Source: Pyrococcus kukulkanii
GTDB lineage: Archaea; Methanobacteriota_B; Thermococci; Thermococcales; Thermococcaceae
DNA length: 64,000 bases
Assembly (NCBI RefSeq): GCF_041647995.1
Contig: NZ_JARRIB010000006.1
Location: 1 to 64,000, forward strand
Direction of reading: 5' to 3'
The stretch's first letter is position 1. Each line of letters opens with the position of its first letter. The notes below the pieces were generated by a model. That model did not search any database. It was not told the DNA's origin and saw only the letters and a list, made by a program, of their open reading frames with translations. Positions 8,738-15,769 of the stretch are shown in pieces. The translations under genes were made by a program, and so were the position numbers.

Positions 8738-9461
8738 TCATATAATTGTCCCGAGGGAATTAATAAACATGTCCAAACTGGAACTTCTCAGACCCCTCAT
8801 TCTGAGAAGCTCTTGGACTTCTATCATCTTCTCATACAAAATGCCAACAAGACGCTCAAAACTCTCCGGCTCGATAGTATTCTTCTGAACTTTGAGCTCT
8901 TTAAAAACCACATTAAAATCAACTCCCAGCTCAAGTAGCCTCAAGAGGTCATCAACATCCTTCGAACGACCCAGAGAAGTAACACCCTTAAACAGGAATA
9001 TATCCTCAAGAGATACAAGATGCACTCTAAGCTTCTTCAAACCAACGAACTCCCTCGGAATAAACGCTCTCTTCCCCATACTCTCCGTTAGCTGAATACC
9101 ACCCATAACACGCTTCACAAAAACATCAAGATTAAAATCACCCATGTCAGGATCAATCTTCCTGTAAACAGCATCAGCACCAAGCCTCCCCCCATACTCA
9201 TGACCAAAGACCTTCAGATAAACCACAAGCCCACCACTCGTCCTCCACTCTGGAGATGGATCCGTAAGAACATCTTCAAAGGTCTTAAATGCCTTATAAT
9301 TTTCAAGAACAACATCAACATCAGCAGTCGCAGGCTTAACACCCCTAAGTGCGAGATTCCCACCACCAATAAGATACACATTAACCTCCCCTGAACCCAT
9401 GAGCCGAGCCTTTTTCATCAAGCAAAACAAACTCACGAATTAACCTCTCCCTTGTTATCAT
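8738..9461 (-). pseudogene. Nucleotidyltransferase of an HTH/NTase module, one-base frameshift near the 5' end
   Basis: The main frame carries the Pol-beta-type nucleotidyltransferase start YLIGGGNLAL, followed by TADVDVVLE with the two catalytic aspartates. Toxins of this kind (MNT, AbiEii) transfer nucleotides to RNA or protein. The natural start is probably ATG 9461: it sits eight bases after a strong GGAGGT that overlaps the stop of the HTH gene, and it reads MITRERLIREFVLLDEK. That frame meets the main one only if one base is removed at GATGAAAAAGGCTC (about 9415-9428). As given, the ORF 8738-9436 lacks a ribosome binding site, so expression depends on the shift being an error or being bypassed. 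Confidence 0.65.
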
Positions 9462-9464
9462 CCC

Positions 9465-10424
9465 TCACGACCTCCCCAAATACTGATGACAGAGCTCCTC
9501 AACCTCCTCCCAAGAAGGAAATGGATATGGCTTTTCCTTCCCCTGAAGATATTCGAGAATCTCATTAACAGTACCAGAAACACCAAATTTTGTTGCAAGC
9601 TTTCTGAGCCATCCCTCATTAAAACTCCTGGACTTAAGGAGAACAATAACATAAAGGAGCTCTCTCGCATCCCTCTCAAGGGTTAAAGTGTGCACGACAA
9701 CTTCCTCGAGGGTGAGCTCTTTTCGAGCAGGCCAGTAATAATGATAAACCCCTGACGAAATCAGGGGGAGCCCAAAGTCTGAAAAACGGGCCAGCCCAGT
9801 AAGCTGGAAGTATCCAATCCTCCTCCCTTTGAATACCCCAGTCGCAAGTATGAACTCCTCAACTCCACTCCATACAACAGAGGCATTTGGCTCAAACTCT
9901 TTCGCTTTAATTGAATTCTGGAGATAAAAGTACTCGTCAGCAAAGATCTTGAAAAGAGAAAAGCGTTCACTTATAAAGTAGCCCCCCTCCTTTTTTCCCA
10001 CAATGAGCCGCTCCATAAGCTGGGTGAGGACCCTGTATAAAGTAGCTCTGCTCACATTTGCTTTCAACTGGATGAGCCAGACTGGTTGAGGCTTTTCAAC
10101 CTCAAGAGCAGTAAGAACTTTCAGGGCATTCCCTGTCAAAACATTAAGTAAGCTTCCACTCGGCTGGGAATTACTTGAGCTCAAAATTGTTGACCTTAAG
10201 TTAACTGGAAAAATGATATTGAGGAGTTCAATTACCTTATTTCTCGTTGGCTTAACAACGACCGGCTTTTTTCCCTCAAACTCCACAAGCCCCTTCTTTT
10301 CAAGGGAATGCAGGAGAGCTGATAGCCTGCCCTTGGAGATGTTGAGCTTGCGGGATAACTCGTTCAATTTGGTGGGTTTGTCAAGTGCGAGGAGCACCTT
10401 GAGTTCGGATCTCGTGAGTGTCAT
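9465..10424 (-). CDS. Winged-helix regulator, probable antitoxin partner of the nucleotidyltransferase
   Basis: The 319-aa protein opens with a winged helix (SELKVLLALDKP, LSRKLNISKGRLSALLHSLE, about 5-45). A second helix-turn-helix follows at about 105-150 (VSRATLYRVLTQLMER). The C-terminal 150 residues contain WSGVEEFILATG and end in a helical part. Two-wing regulators encoded just before a nucleotidyltransferase act as antitoxin and autorepressor in AbiE-like modules; the translational coupling to the next gene supports that here. The start ATG at 10424 directly abuts a 48-bp palindromic operator. The DNA-binding call is firm, the toxin-antitoxin role inferred. Confidence 0.75.
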   Translation of the reverse strand: MTLTRSELKVLLALDKPTKLNELSRKLNISKGRLSALLHSLEKKGLVEFEGKKPVVVKPTRNKVIELLNIIFPVNLRSTILSSSNSQPSGSLLNVLTGNALKVLTALEVEKPQPVWLIQLKANVSRATLYRVLTQLMERLIVGKKEGGYFISERFSLFKIFADEYFYLQNSIKAKEFEPNASVVWSGVEEFILATGVFKGRRIGYFQLTGLARFSDFGLPLISSGVYHYYWPARKELTLEEVVVHTLTLERDARELLYVIVLLKSRSFNEGWLRKLATKFGVSGTVNEILEYLQGKEKPYPFPSWEEVEELCHQYLGRS

Positions 10425-10472
10425 GTCTCAAACTCCAAAATGATTTTATAAAAACATTTTGGTTTTTGAGAC
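10425..10472 (-). promoter_or_regulatory. 48-bp palindromic operator/promoter of the HTH-nucleotidyltransferase operon
   Basis: GTCTCAAA (10425-10432) pairs with TTTGAGAC (10465-10472), and CCAAAATG (10435-10442) with CATTTTGG (10455-10462). The spacers are symmetrical two-base steps and the centre ATTTTATAAAAA is the TATA box. The whole element lies immediately upstream of the HTH start codon, so binding by the HTH protein would shut off its own operon. Confidence 0.65.
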
Positions 10473-10502
10473 AAAAATGTGAGAGGTAAGTTAGCCGTAC
10501 AG

Positions 10503-10712
10503 TTAAATGTTGTCGGGTATTTGGGGTCTCTCTAATTGTTGACCTCCTCCCCACCGCAAACGGCTGGGTTCCAACGCCTTAAAGACTTCCTTAACCTTCG
10601 CCGTGAGCTCTTCTTCATCCTTTAACAGTTTAGTCATTTCCTCGCTGTACTCCCTCATTTTCTCCTCGAACATTCTTGATTCATCAAAAACATCAATCCT
10701 AAAACGACGCAC
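10503..10712 (-). CDS. Small coiled-coil ORF, 69 codons, doubtful
   Basis: A GTG-initiated frame encodes a charged helical stretch (MFEEKMREYSEEMTKLLK) likely to form a coiled coil, then a glycine-rich end (RWGGGQQLERP). There is no good ribosome binding site and the N-terminus may be a truncation. It could be the tail of a lost gene that used to lie upstream, where the zincin fragment now sits on the other strand. I recognise no family. Confidence 0.3.
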   Translation of the reverse strand: MRRFRIDVFDESRMFEEKMREYSEEMTKLLKDEEELTAKVKEVFKALEPSRLRWGGGQQLERPQIPDNI

Positions 10713-10738
10713 TTTAGATAAAACTCATTATGCATAAA

Positions 10739-10945
10739 GGAGGCATAGGAAATTTTTTAACTATTTACTACTATCTTGGAGGAGATAGAGATCCCATTTA
10801 TAGGCCCGTCGTAAGATGAAGTGTCGTAAATATGCTTGGATTATTGTGGACTTCTGTTGGAGAAGTCTCAGTATGCGACGGCTGTGTATACTTAGTTGGT
10901 GGCAAGGAAGCCTACTCGGGGTTTATTGAACCATATATTGAGGTT
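10739..10945 (+). pseudogene. Partial copy of the HELTHH protease gene (3' 60 codons)
   Basis: The sequence aligns with 7486-7686. Its translation YYYLGGDRDPIYRPVVR, stop, SVVNMLGLLWTSVGEVS parallels YYYFRRDKDPIYKPIVR and SVVKKLGLLWTPVREAS of the intact gene. An in-frame TGA (after PVVR) and the missing zinc-binding region make it non-functional. It marks an old duplication of the protease gene bracketing the HTH/nucleotidyltransferase module. Confidence 0.8.
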
Positions 10946-10991
10946 TGGTCAGTCCAAGTAGGATTGTTGGGTCTCTTGGCCTATTTTGAGA

Positions 10992-11531
10992 CTATAGGTC
11001 TCTGAGTATTTCTTTGGCTATTCTTTCTTGGGTGTAGTGGAGGATGTAGTCTAAGCGCTTGTGCCCAGTAATCTTAGCTATGACTTGGGGTGGGTAGCCT
11101 TTCTTTGCCAAATGGCTGACAAATGCGTACCTCAATGAGTGCGTGTTGAACCCGTAGGTCTTCTTCACCCAGGTTGAGATCCTAATGACGAGACCCTTCT
11201 TGTCGTGCTTCTTAAGCTCCTCCTCAAGTACTCCCTTCGTCACTAAAATGTCGGTTTTGGTGACCTCCTTAGGTAGAACCATTAACCTCTGATAGTTGTC
11301 TTTCCTTTTCTCTACGGTTATGTAGGCCTCTCTCTTGTACTCCTGGGCCACGTGAGTTATGAAGTCTATGGCTTCACCTATTCTAGATCCATTCCGGAGT
11401 TGGGTCAGGAGGATGATCAAGTACAACCTGCGCTTGAGGGCTTTAGGCCCCTCCTTCTTTCTGACCTCCTCGAGCTCCTTGGTGAGCAACTTGTACGTCT
11501 TCTCATAGTCGAGGCCTTGATCCCATCCCAC
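10992..11531 (-). CDS. Short tyrosine recombinase (catalytic domain only)
   Basis: All main catalytic residues of the tyrosine-recombinase fold can be seen in 179 aa: Arg50 (GSRIGEA), His131-x-x-Arg134 (HSLRYAF), His157 (ITGHKRL) and the nucleophile Tyr166 (ILHYTQE). The N-terminal core-binding domain of full-size integrases (about 300-400 aa) is missing. A stop six codons upstream and an AGGTGG site before GTG 11531 suggest the short form is expressed as such. It could be a stand-alone short integrase or the C-terminal half left by an SSV-type integration. Two strong palindromes lie just upstream. No tRNA fragment marking an attachment site was found nearby. Confidence 0.8.
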   Translation of the reverse strand: MGWDQGLDYEKTYKLLTKELEEVRKKEGPKALKRRLYLIILLTQLRNGSRIGEAIDFITHVAQEYKREAYITVEKRKDNYQRLMVLPKEVTKTDILVTKGVLEEELKKHDKKGLVIRISTWVKKTYGFNTHSLRYAFVSHLAKKGYPPQVIAKITGHKRLDYILHYTQERIAKEILRDL

Positions 11532-11548
11532 ACTGTCCCACCTTGTTT

Positions 11549-11577
11549 AACTTATTTACATTTCTTGTAAATAAGTT
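11549..11577. promoter_or_regulatory. Palindrome 1 upstream of the integrase gene
   Basis: AACTTATTTACA and TGTAAATAAGTT form a perfect 12-bp inverted repeat around a 5-base loop. It sits 18 bases before the integrase start, where it would overlap the transcription start or promoter. Possible repressor operator, or part of a recombination core site. Confidence 0.55.
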
Positions 11578-11594
11578 TAACGTATATAGCCATA

Positions 11595-11626
11595 TTTGTT
11601 GAACTTACGACCATAAGTTCAACAAA
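11595..11626. promoter_or_regulatory. Palindrome 2 upstream of the integrase gene
   Basis: TTTGTTGAACTTA and TAAGTTCAACAAA form a perfect 13-bp inverted repeat with a 6-base spacer. It is unlike palindrome 1 in sequence, so two different proteins, or one regulator and one recombinase, may bind. The two sites are 17 bases apart. Confidence 0.55.
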
Positions 11627-12116
11627 AGAACCCAATCCCTCCCCCAACCAGTAAAGTACGTCCTCTAATCCACCCAATTCACCCCCCACTTGGATTAGAA
11701 ACTCGTTCTTTCTGTCATTAAATTCCTGAGCTTAAGTGGATTCGCAATCTTATTTCAAAAACGTACTCAGTCAGAAAATCCAGAGTAACCCTCATAAACC
11801 CCCTTTACAGCCTTGAACTTCTTCTTTGTGAGTGGTAGCTTTCAAGGAACACAGTCCTACTCAGTTTTACACGCATTAACAAGAGCATGCATGAGAACCA
11901 TTTAAACATTAACACCTGAAACGAAAGTAAAAGTACATAAAAACACACAAACAAAAGAACAGCCTACCTTTCTCAACGTTTTGTCGAGTTTGAATTTATT
12001 ACTGGTGACGTTTTGACTATGTATTCATCTCGGAGTTGAATATATTGATGAGCTCAAGATCGAAAGAAATATTAGGGTCAAATTTGTATTAGTTTATGAG
12101 GACGGAGGTGTGGGGC
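11627..12116. other. Gene-free stretch with a possible coding remnant
   Basis: No intact gene is seen. On the minus strand around 11780-11850 a short frame reads LTKKKFKAVKGVYEGYSGF before a stop, which looks like a decayed basic protein end. The last 60 bases are AT-rich and carry the promoter and the ggaggtg site of the next gene. Confidence 0.3.
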
Positions 12117-12971
12117 ATGGTGTGGGAAGGGCTTTTCGAGAAAAAGTACTGGGTAGATGACAGGGCCAAACACAGGGAGAAGGTGGTGCAGTACCTAAGA
12201 GAGTTCGTCAAAAAGAAGGATAGGGAGAGCCTGAGAAAGCTCTTAAACGAGCTCTGGGCCTCCGAGGCCTTCCAAGTAGACGCGGCGATCGAGATGCGGA
12301 TTCTTGCCAGAGGTTTCACGTTTGAGGAAGTTGCTAACAAGTTGGCCTTGGCCCTCACCGACCCCGACAGGCTCCTAGACGAAAAGGTTCCCGGGTTCGG
12401 CCCTTCCAGCATAACTGAAATACTCTTCTCTATTGATCCGAACAAGTACCCACTATTTAACAAGAGGGCAGTAGTTGGGCTGAAACGGTTGGGGTATGAG
12501 GACTTTGAGGGGGCATACTTCAGCAGGGCGACCTACGCCAGATTTGCCGACGTCGCAGAGAGGTTCTTCCAAGATTACAGAGCCGTGAAGGAGTACATCG
12601 AATCAAAAATAAACGCCAGCATTCCAAAGTTTGAGTTCGTGGATGGGATACTCAACCTAGTATATGAAGGGAAGCTCACCCCCCAAGAGCTCGAAGAGCT
12701 GAAAAGGCAGGCAATATTAGATAAATTCCCAGAAGAGGAAGTTCTTAATTACGCAGTTGATAGTGTAAAGAGAGCATTGGAACAATACTTCAACTGGCTT
12801 AAAAAAGGAGACCCTGAAGACAGAGCTGTTGAAAAGGCAGCTGGCTATGTTGTTGGAATGATGGTTGCGTCAGCCACTGACAAAAGGAAAAAAGAGACTC
12901 TCATCTTGACCTTAGGAGCTCTTGCCCAAATGGCAGAAAAGATAGCAAAATTTCTCAGGGAACTCGATTAA
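12117..12971 (+). CDS. Uncharacterised helical protein with a helix-hairpin-helix-like segment
   Basis: I place the start at ATG 12117, behind ggaggtg, rather than at 12096; this gives 284 aa. Residues about 80-115 read VPGFGPSSITEILFSIDP, KYPLFNKRAVVGLKRLG. This resembles the helix-hairpin-helix-like region found at the front of several restriction-associated proteins, where a Gly-rich turn leads to a DNA-contacting helix. The remainder is long acidic helices (LTPQELEELKRQ). No catalytic motif is visible. It is followed 86 bases later by the zincin-like gene on the same strand and may pair with it. Confidence 0.6.
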   Translation: MVWEGLFEKKYWVDDRAKHREKVVQYLREFVKKKDRESLRKLLNELWASEAFQVDAAIEMRILARGFTFEEVANKLALALTDPDRLLDEKVPGFGPSSITEILFSIDPNKYPLFNKRAVVGLKRLGYEDFEGAYFSRATYARFADVAERFFQDYRAVKEYIESKINASIPKFEFVDGILNLVYEGKLTPQELEELKRQAILDKFPEEEVLNYAVDSVKRALEQYFNWLKKGDPEDRAVEKAAGYVVGMMVASATDKRKKETLILTLGALAQMAEKIAKFLRELD

Positions 12972-13057
12972 CTTTCTCTCTATCTACTAGTATTTTAACT
13001 ATTATGGGAGGAGGCGAGCTTAAATAGCTTTTTGTGACAAAGAGGGGTGGATGAGAA

Positions 13058-14224
13058 ATGGAGGGTAATGCTATGGGAGATTCTTCTGAAGGAATCCTTA
13101 AGGATCTCAGTATGAAGGATATTCCGGATATTTTGATGGCGATTTTGTCCCCTTATGTTGGGTTAGTTAAGGTTTCGGATATTTTGTATGGGAATTTGAG
13201 GATACAGTTGGCGGATGAGGTTCCTGATGAAGTTAAGCGGTTTGCCCAAGAGTTAATTGATGCTTATAGGGCGTATTTCTTTGGGACGGATGAAGAGGAA
13301 AAAGGTGTAGAGAAGCAGGGTGAGGGTGTGTATGTCCCGCCAGAGTATAGGTGGTATATTAAGGAGGACATGATCGGGAAGTTGCCTTCGGAAATTAGTA
13401 TACACACGGATGCAACCGGTAGAATATTTGTCGACCTTAGGGAGCTGAAGAAAAAAAGGAAGAAGAAATCTATCGATGCCATCTGGAGAGAAATTGGAGG
13501 AAGAGTCTATGTTGGTTGCAGTATTTTAGATGCATATGTGAATGGTGATGTTAGGAGGTTAGTTGAGTTTGCCACAAGGAAGTGGAGTGAGGAAGAGAGG
13601 AGTTTGTGGGCTGATTTGGTTAGTTTTGCGGAGTTCCGTGGAATGATCAAGCGAAGACTGGGTTTGAGTGGGGCTGTAGACGTAGCTGAAGCGCCTAGTG
13701 AGGGCATCCAAAAGAAGGGCAGATGGAAGACTGGATGCACTGGCAACAGGATTGAAGTCTTTATAAACAATATTCCAAAGGAGGAAATTATTGGCCCGAT
13801 TGGAGCGACTGCGCTGATAATAAAGGGCAAACTCGATAAAGCGAGGCACACTCTGGCCTGGTACTACTATCATACGGCAGGCCACTTACTGTTCAGGAAG
13901 TGGTTTGATGATGAGATGTTAGATGAGTTAAGGGAGTGGGTGGGCAGGGTTAAGTTGGGAGAGTATGCTGAGATTGATTTGGAGGAGTTTTGGTGTGAAG
14001 CGTTTGCGTTGTATGTTTTGACGGGCGGGGAGCCGAGCAAGTATAAGTATGTTCCGAAGGAGTTCGAGGAGACTCTCCTGAACTTAACGACTGTGCTGGA
14101 GGAGAAAATTAGCGAATGGAGAATGAAAATTCTGTTGGACAAAGACCACAAGAGTAAAAGTGAAAACTGGTACGTTTATGACAGCTTTGATGCCCAAGTT
14201 GGAGTGCTGAAGTCCCCTATATAG
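13058..14224 (+). CDS. ImmA/IrrE-like zincin relative with HTAGH instead of HExxH
   Basis: The 388-aa protein contains YYYHTAGHLLF (His272, His276), followed by EFWCEAFALYVL with Glu314. This is the layout of ImmA/IrrE-type metallopeptidases (HExGH, then ExxAxxFA), which cleave repressors. The catalytic glutamate of HExxH is replaced by threonine, so zinc may bind but hydrolysis would be impaired unless another acid serves. The N-terminal half (about 1-150) is acidic, unrecognised and ends in a lysine run (KKKRKKKS). Codon choice is AT-rich at wobble sites, unlike the NYN cluster beside it. Start ATG 13058 follows aggggtgg. Confidence 0.5.
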   Translation: MEGNAMGDSSEGILKDLSMKDIPDILMAILSPYVGLVKVSDILYGNLRIQLADEVPDEVKRFAQELIDAYRAYFFGTDEEEKGVEKQGEGVYVPPEYRWYIKEDMIGKLPSEISIHTDATGRIFVDLRELKKKRKKKSIDAIWREIGGRVYVGCSILDAYVNGDVRRLVEFATRKWSEEERSLWADLVSFAEFRGMIKRRLGLSGAVDVAEAPSEGIQKKGRWKTGCTGNRIEVFINNIPKEEIIGPIGATALIIKGKLDKARHTLAWYYYHTAGHLLFRKWFDDEMLDELREWVGRVKLGEYAEIDLEEFWCEAFALYVLTGGEPSKYKYVPKEFEETLLNLTTVLEEKISEWRMKILLDKDHKSKSENWYVYDSFDAQVGVLKSPI

Positions 14225-14229
14225 GAACC

Positions 14230-14679
14230 TTAAGTAGACCTATCCTGTTTTCCCCTCAACCAATCCATATAATCCGTGCCCCAACCCACAACAAAATCAT
14301 CCACCATATCCTTGACCCAATCCTCCCGCTCAACTCCATCCACATCCCCAAACACTATAACCGCACCATATTCCTTAAACGCAATAACCCTCTCCCAGAC
14401 TTCACCATCCCACTCAAAAAACTTCACTTCAATGACCCGCCAGTCATACCCGACACTATACTTAACCCTCCTCCACCACTCCTTCCTAACCTCAACCTCT
14501 TCCCTTGGAACCCTCTCAACGTGGACAATCAGATACTTCTCGCCCCCTTCCCTTGTAGTTCCCTTCACAACCAAGTTAAAGAAACCCTCCTCTTCATCAT
14601 TCCAAGCCCCAACCTCAATCTTCTTAACATCCCTAAACACTCCCTTAATCTTCTTGAAATCCACCTTTAACACTTCCAT
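14230..14679 (-). CDS. Uncharacterised protein, last gene of the NYN cluster, 149 aa
   Basis: A complete frame behind ggaggtggggaa encodes a beta-rich, valine- and tryptophan-rich protein (YLIVHVERVPREEVEV, VIEVKFFEWDGEVWERVIAF). The pattern of alternating hydrophobic and charged residues suggests a small alpha/beta domain. I recognise no family. It is the fourth gene of a same-strand cluster (500-codon gene, NYN nuclease, 118-codon gene, this one) and converges on the zincin-like gene with 5 bases between stops. It probably works with the NYN protein, but that is inferred from position only. Confidence 0.6.
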   Translation of the reverse strand: MEVLKVDFKKIKGVFRDVKKIEVGAWNDEEEGFFNLVVKGTTREGGEKYLIVHVERVPREEVEVRKEWWRRVKYSVGYDWRVIEVKFFEWDGEVWERVIAFKEYGAVIVFGDVDGVEREDWVKDMVDDFVVGWGTDYMDWLRGKQDRST

Positions 14680-14720
14680 TTCCCCACCTCCTCTTTGTTT
14701 AAATAAGGGAAAAATAGATA

Positions 14721-15059
14721 TCAGTCGGCATAGACAAAAAATAACTCTAGGAAACGCTCAACAAGGCCCCTCTCGAACTCGTGAACATTAAAGAACGGCT
14801 CAAAGACCTTATCAACCCTGAACTTTAAGAACAGGTACTCCTTCACATCATAGTCTACAAACTTGTGCTCCACCAGCTCCATGCCAAAATCCGTCCTCAA
14901 CTCGTCAAGCACATTCCCGTTAAGCAACCTCTTAACGTCCCTCCCCTTGACAACAACATGGACTGTCCCTTGCACTCTAACCCTACGCCAATCCTCCCTG
15001 GCCTTATCGATGACATAACTAACCTGGATATTACCTGCTCTAACCCAGTTTGCAATCAT
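14721..15059 (-). CDS. Uncharacterised protein, third gene of the NYN cluster, 112 aa
   Basis: The reading frame opens at 15077, but ATG 15059 has the better site (ggtggtgaat) and is my choice. The product has a repeated beta pattern (RRVRVQGTVHVVVKG) and a C-terminal aromatic helix (EPFFNVHEFERGLVERFLEL). No known domain is recognised. The stop of the NYN gene lies about 20 bases upstream, so the two are almost certainly co-transcribed. Confidence 0.55.
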   Translation of the reverse strand: MIANWVRAGNIQVSYVIDKAREDWRRVRVQGTVHVVVKGRDVKRLLNGNVLDELRTDFGMELVEHKFVDYDVKEYLFLKFRVDKVFEPFFNVHEFERGLVERFLELFFVYAD

Positions 15060-15078
15060 ATTCACCACACCCACCACA

Positions 15079-15633
15079 TTAGACTGAAGGAGCTTTGCCC
15101 TCTACTCTCTGAAAACTTGACTCTTCAGCGTTTACATAAATATCCTCGCCAAGTATGCTGAAGTCAAGAAGGTTAACCACTTGGAACATCTCTTTGATAG
15201 GCCTAGCAGTATACTCCAAGAAAGTTGCAAAAAGCACGTCTTTACCGAGCTCCCGTACCTTTTGTGCGAACGGTAAAAAGTCCCCATCCCCCGAAACTAT
15301 TACAAATGCGTCGATTGGTCTTTCATAGGCTATGCTCATTCCATCAACTATCATAACAATATCGGCCGTGCTCTTTGGCCCATTCTCCTTCATAGTAGAT
15401 CTTGCCAAGATTACTTTGATTCCCATACTCTCTAAATTGTTGGCAGCGTTAGGATTTCTGATAGCGAAGGGGTTAGCATAGAACCTAGCTATTGTGACTT
15501 CATAACCAAGGGATTCAAGGAACTTAAATAACCCCTTCCAATCTATAGCCTTATCAATGTGCACCTTCCTACCAATAATATTCTCCAGACACCTCCAGAC
15601 ATTTTCTCCGTCAATCAACACGGCAGTCCTCAC
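15079..15633 (-). CDS. NYN-domain (PIN-like) ribonuclease, LabA/DUF88 type
   Basis: The protein shows the acidic pocket of NYN/PIN-like metal-dependent RNases: LIDGENVW (Asp8) at the start of strand 1, STADIVMIVDGM in the middle and VSGDGDFLPF (two Asp) before the last strand. Total length 184 aa is one compact domain plus a short tail. NYN proteins cleave structured RNA. The start is GTG 15633 behind gggggtg. It lies between a 497-codon unknown gene and two small unknown genes on the same strand, an arrangement I do not know as a described system. Confidence 0.85.
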   Translation of the reverse strand: MRTAVLIDGENVWRCLENIIGRKVHIDKAIDWKGLFKFLESLGYEVTIARFYANPFAIRNPNAANNLESMGIKVILARSTMKENGPKSTADIVMIVDGMSIAYERPIDAFVIVSGDGDFLPFAQKVRELGKDVLFATFLEYTARPIKEMFQVVNLLDFSILGEDIYVNAEESSFQRVEGKAPSV

Positions 15634-15769
15634 ACCCCCACCCCCGCAATATTATGTCAAACAACATTTGTAATATTAGAACTGGCCCTCCCCATAATAT
15701 TAGATGGAGGGCTCCACAATGCAAAATTTTTACAATGCTATATCCCAAGCATAGGGGGTAAAAAAACGG

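Noticed and set aside
8965-9395. Plus-strand frames inside the nucleotidyltransferase gene
   Set aside because: They are antisense shadows with no start signals.
10503-10712. A secure antitoxin gene next to the integrase
   Set aside because: The coiled-coil frame has no ribosome site and an abrupt N-terminus, so I kept it only as a doubtful ORF.
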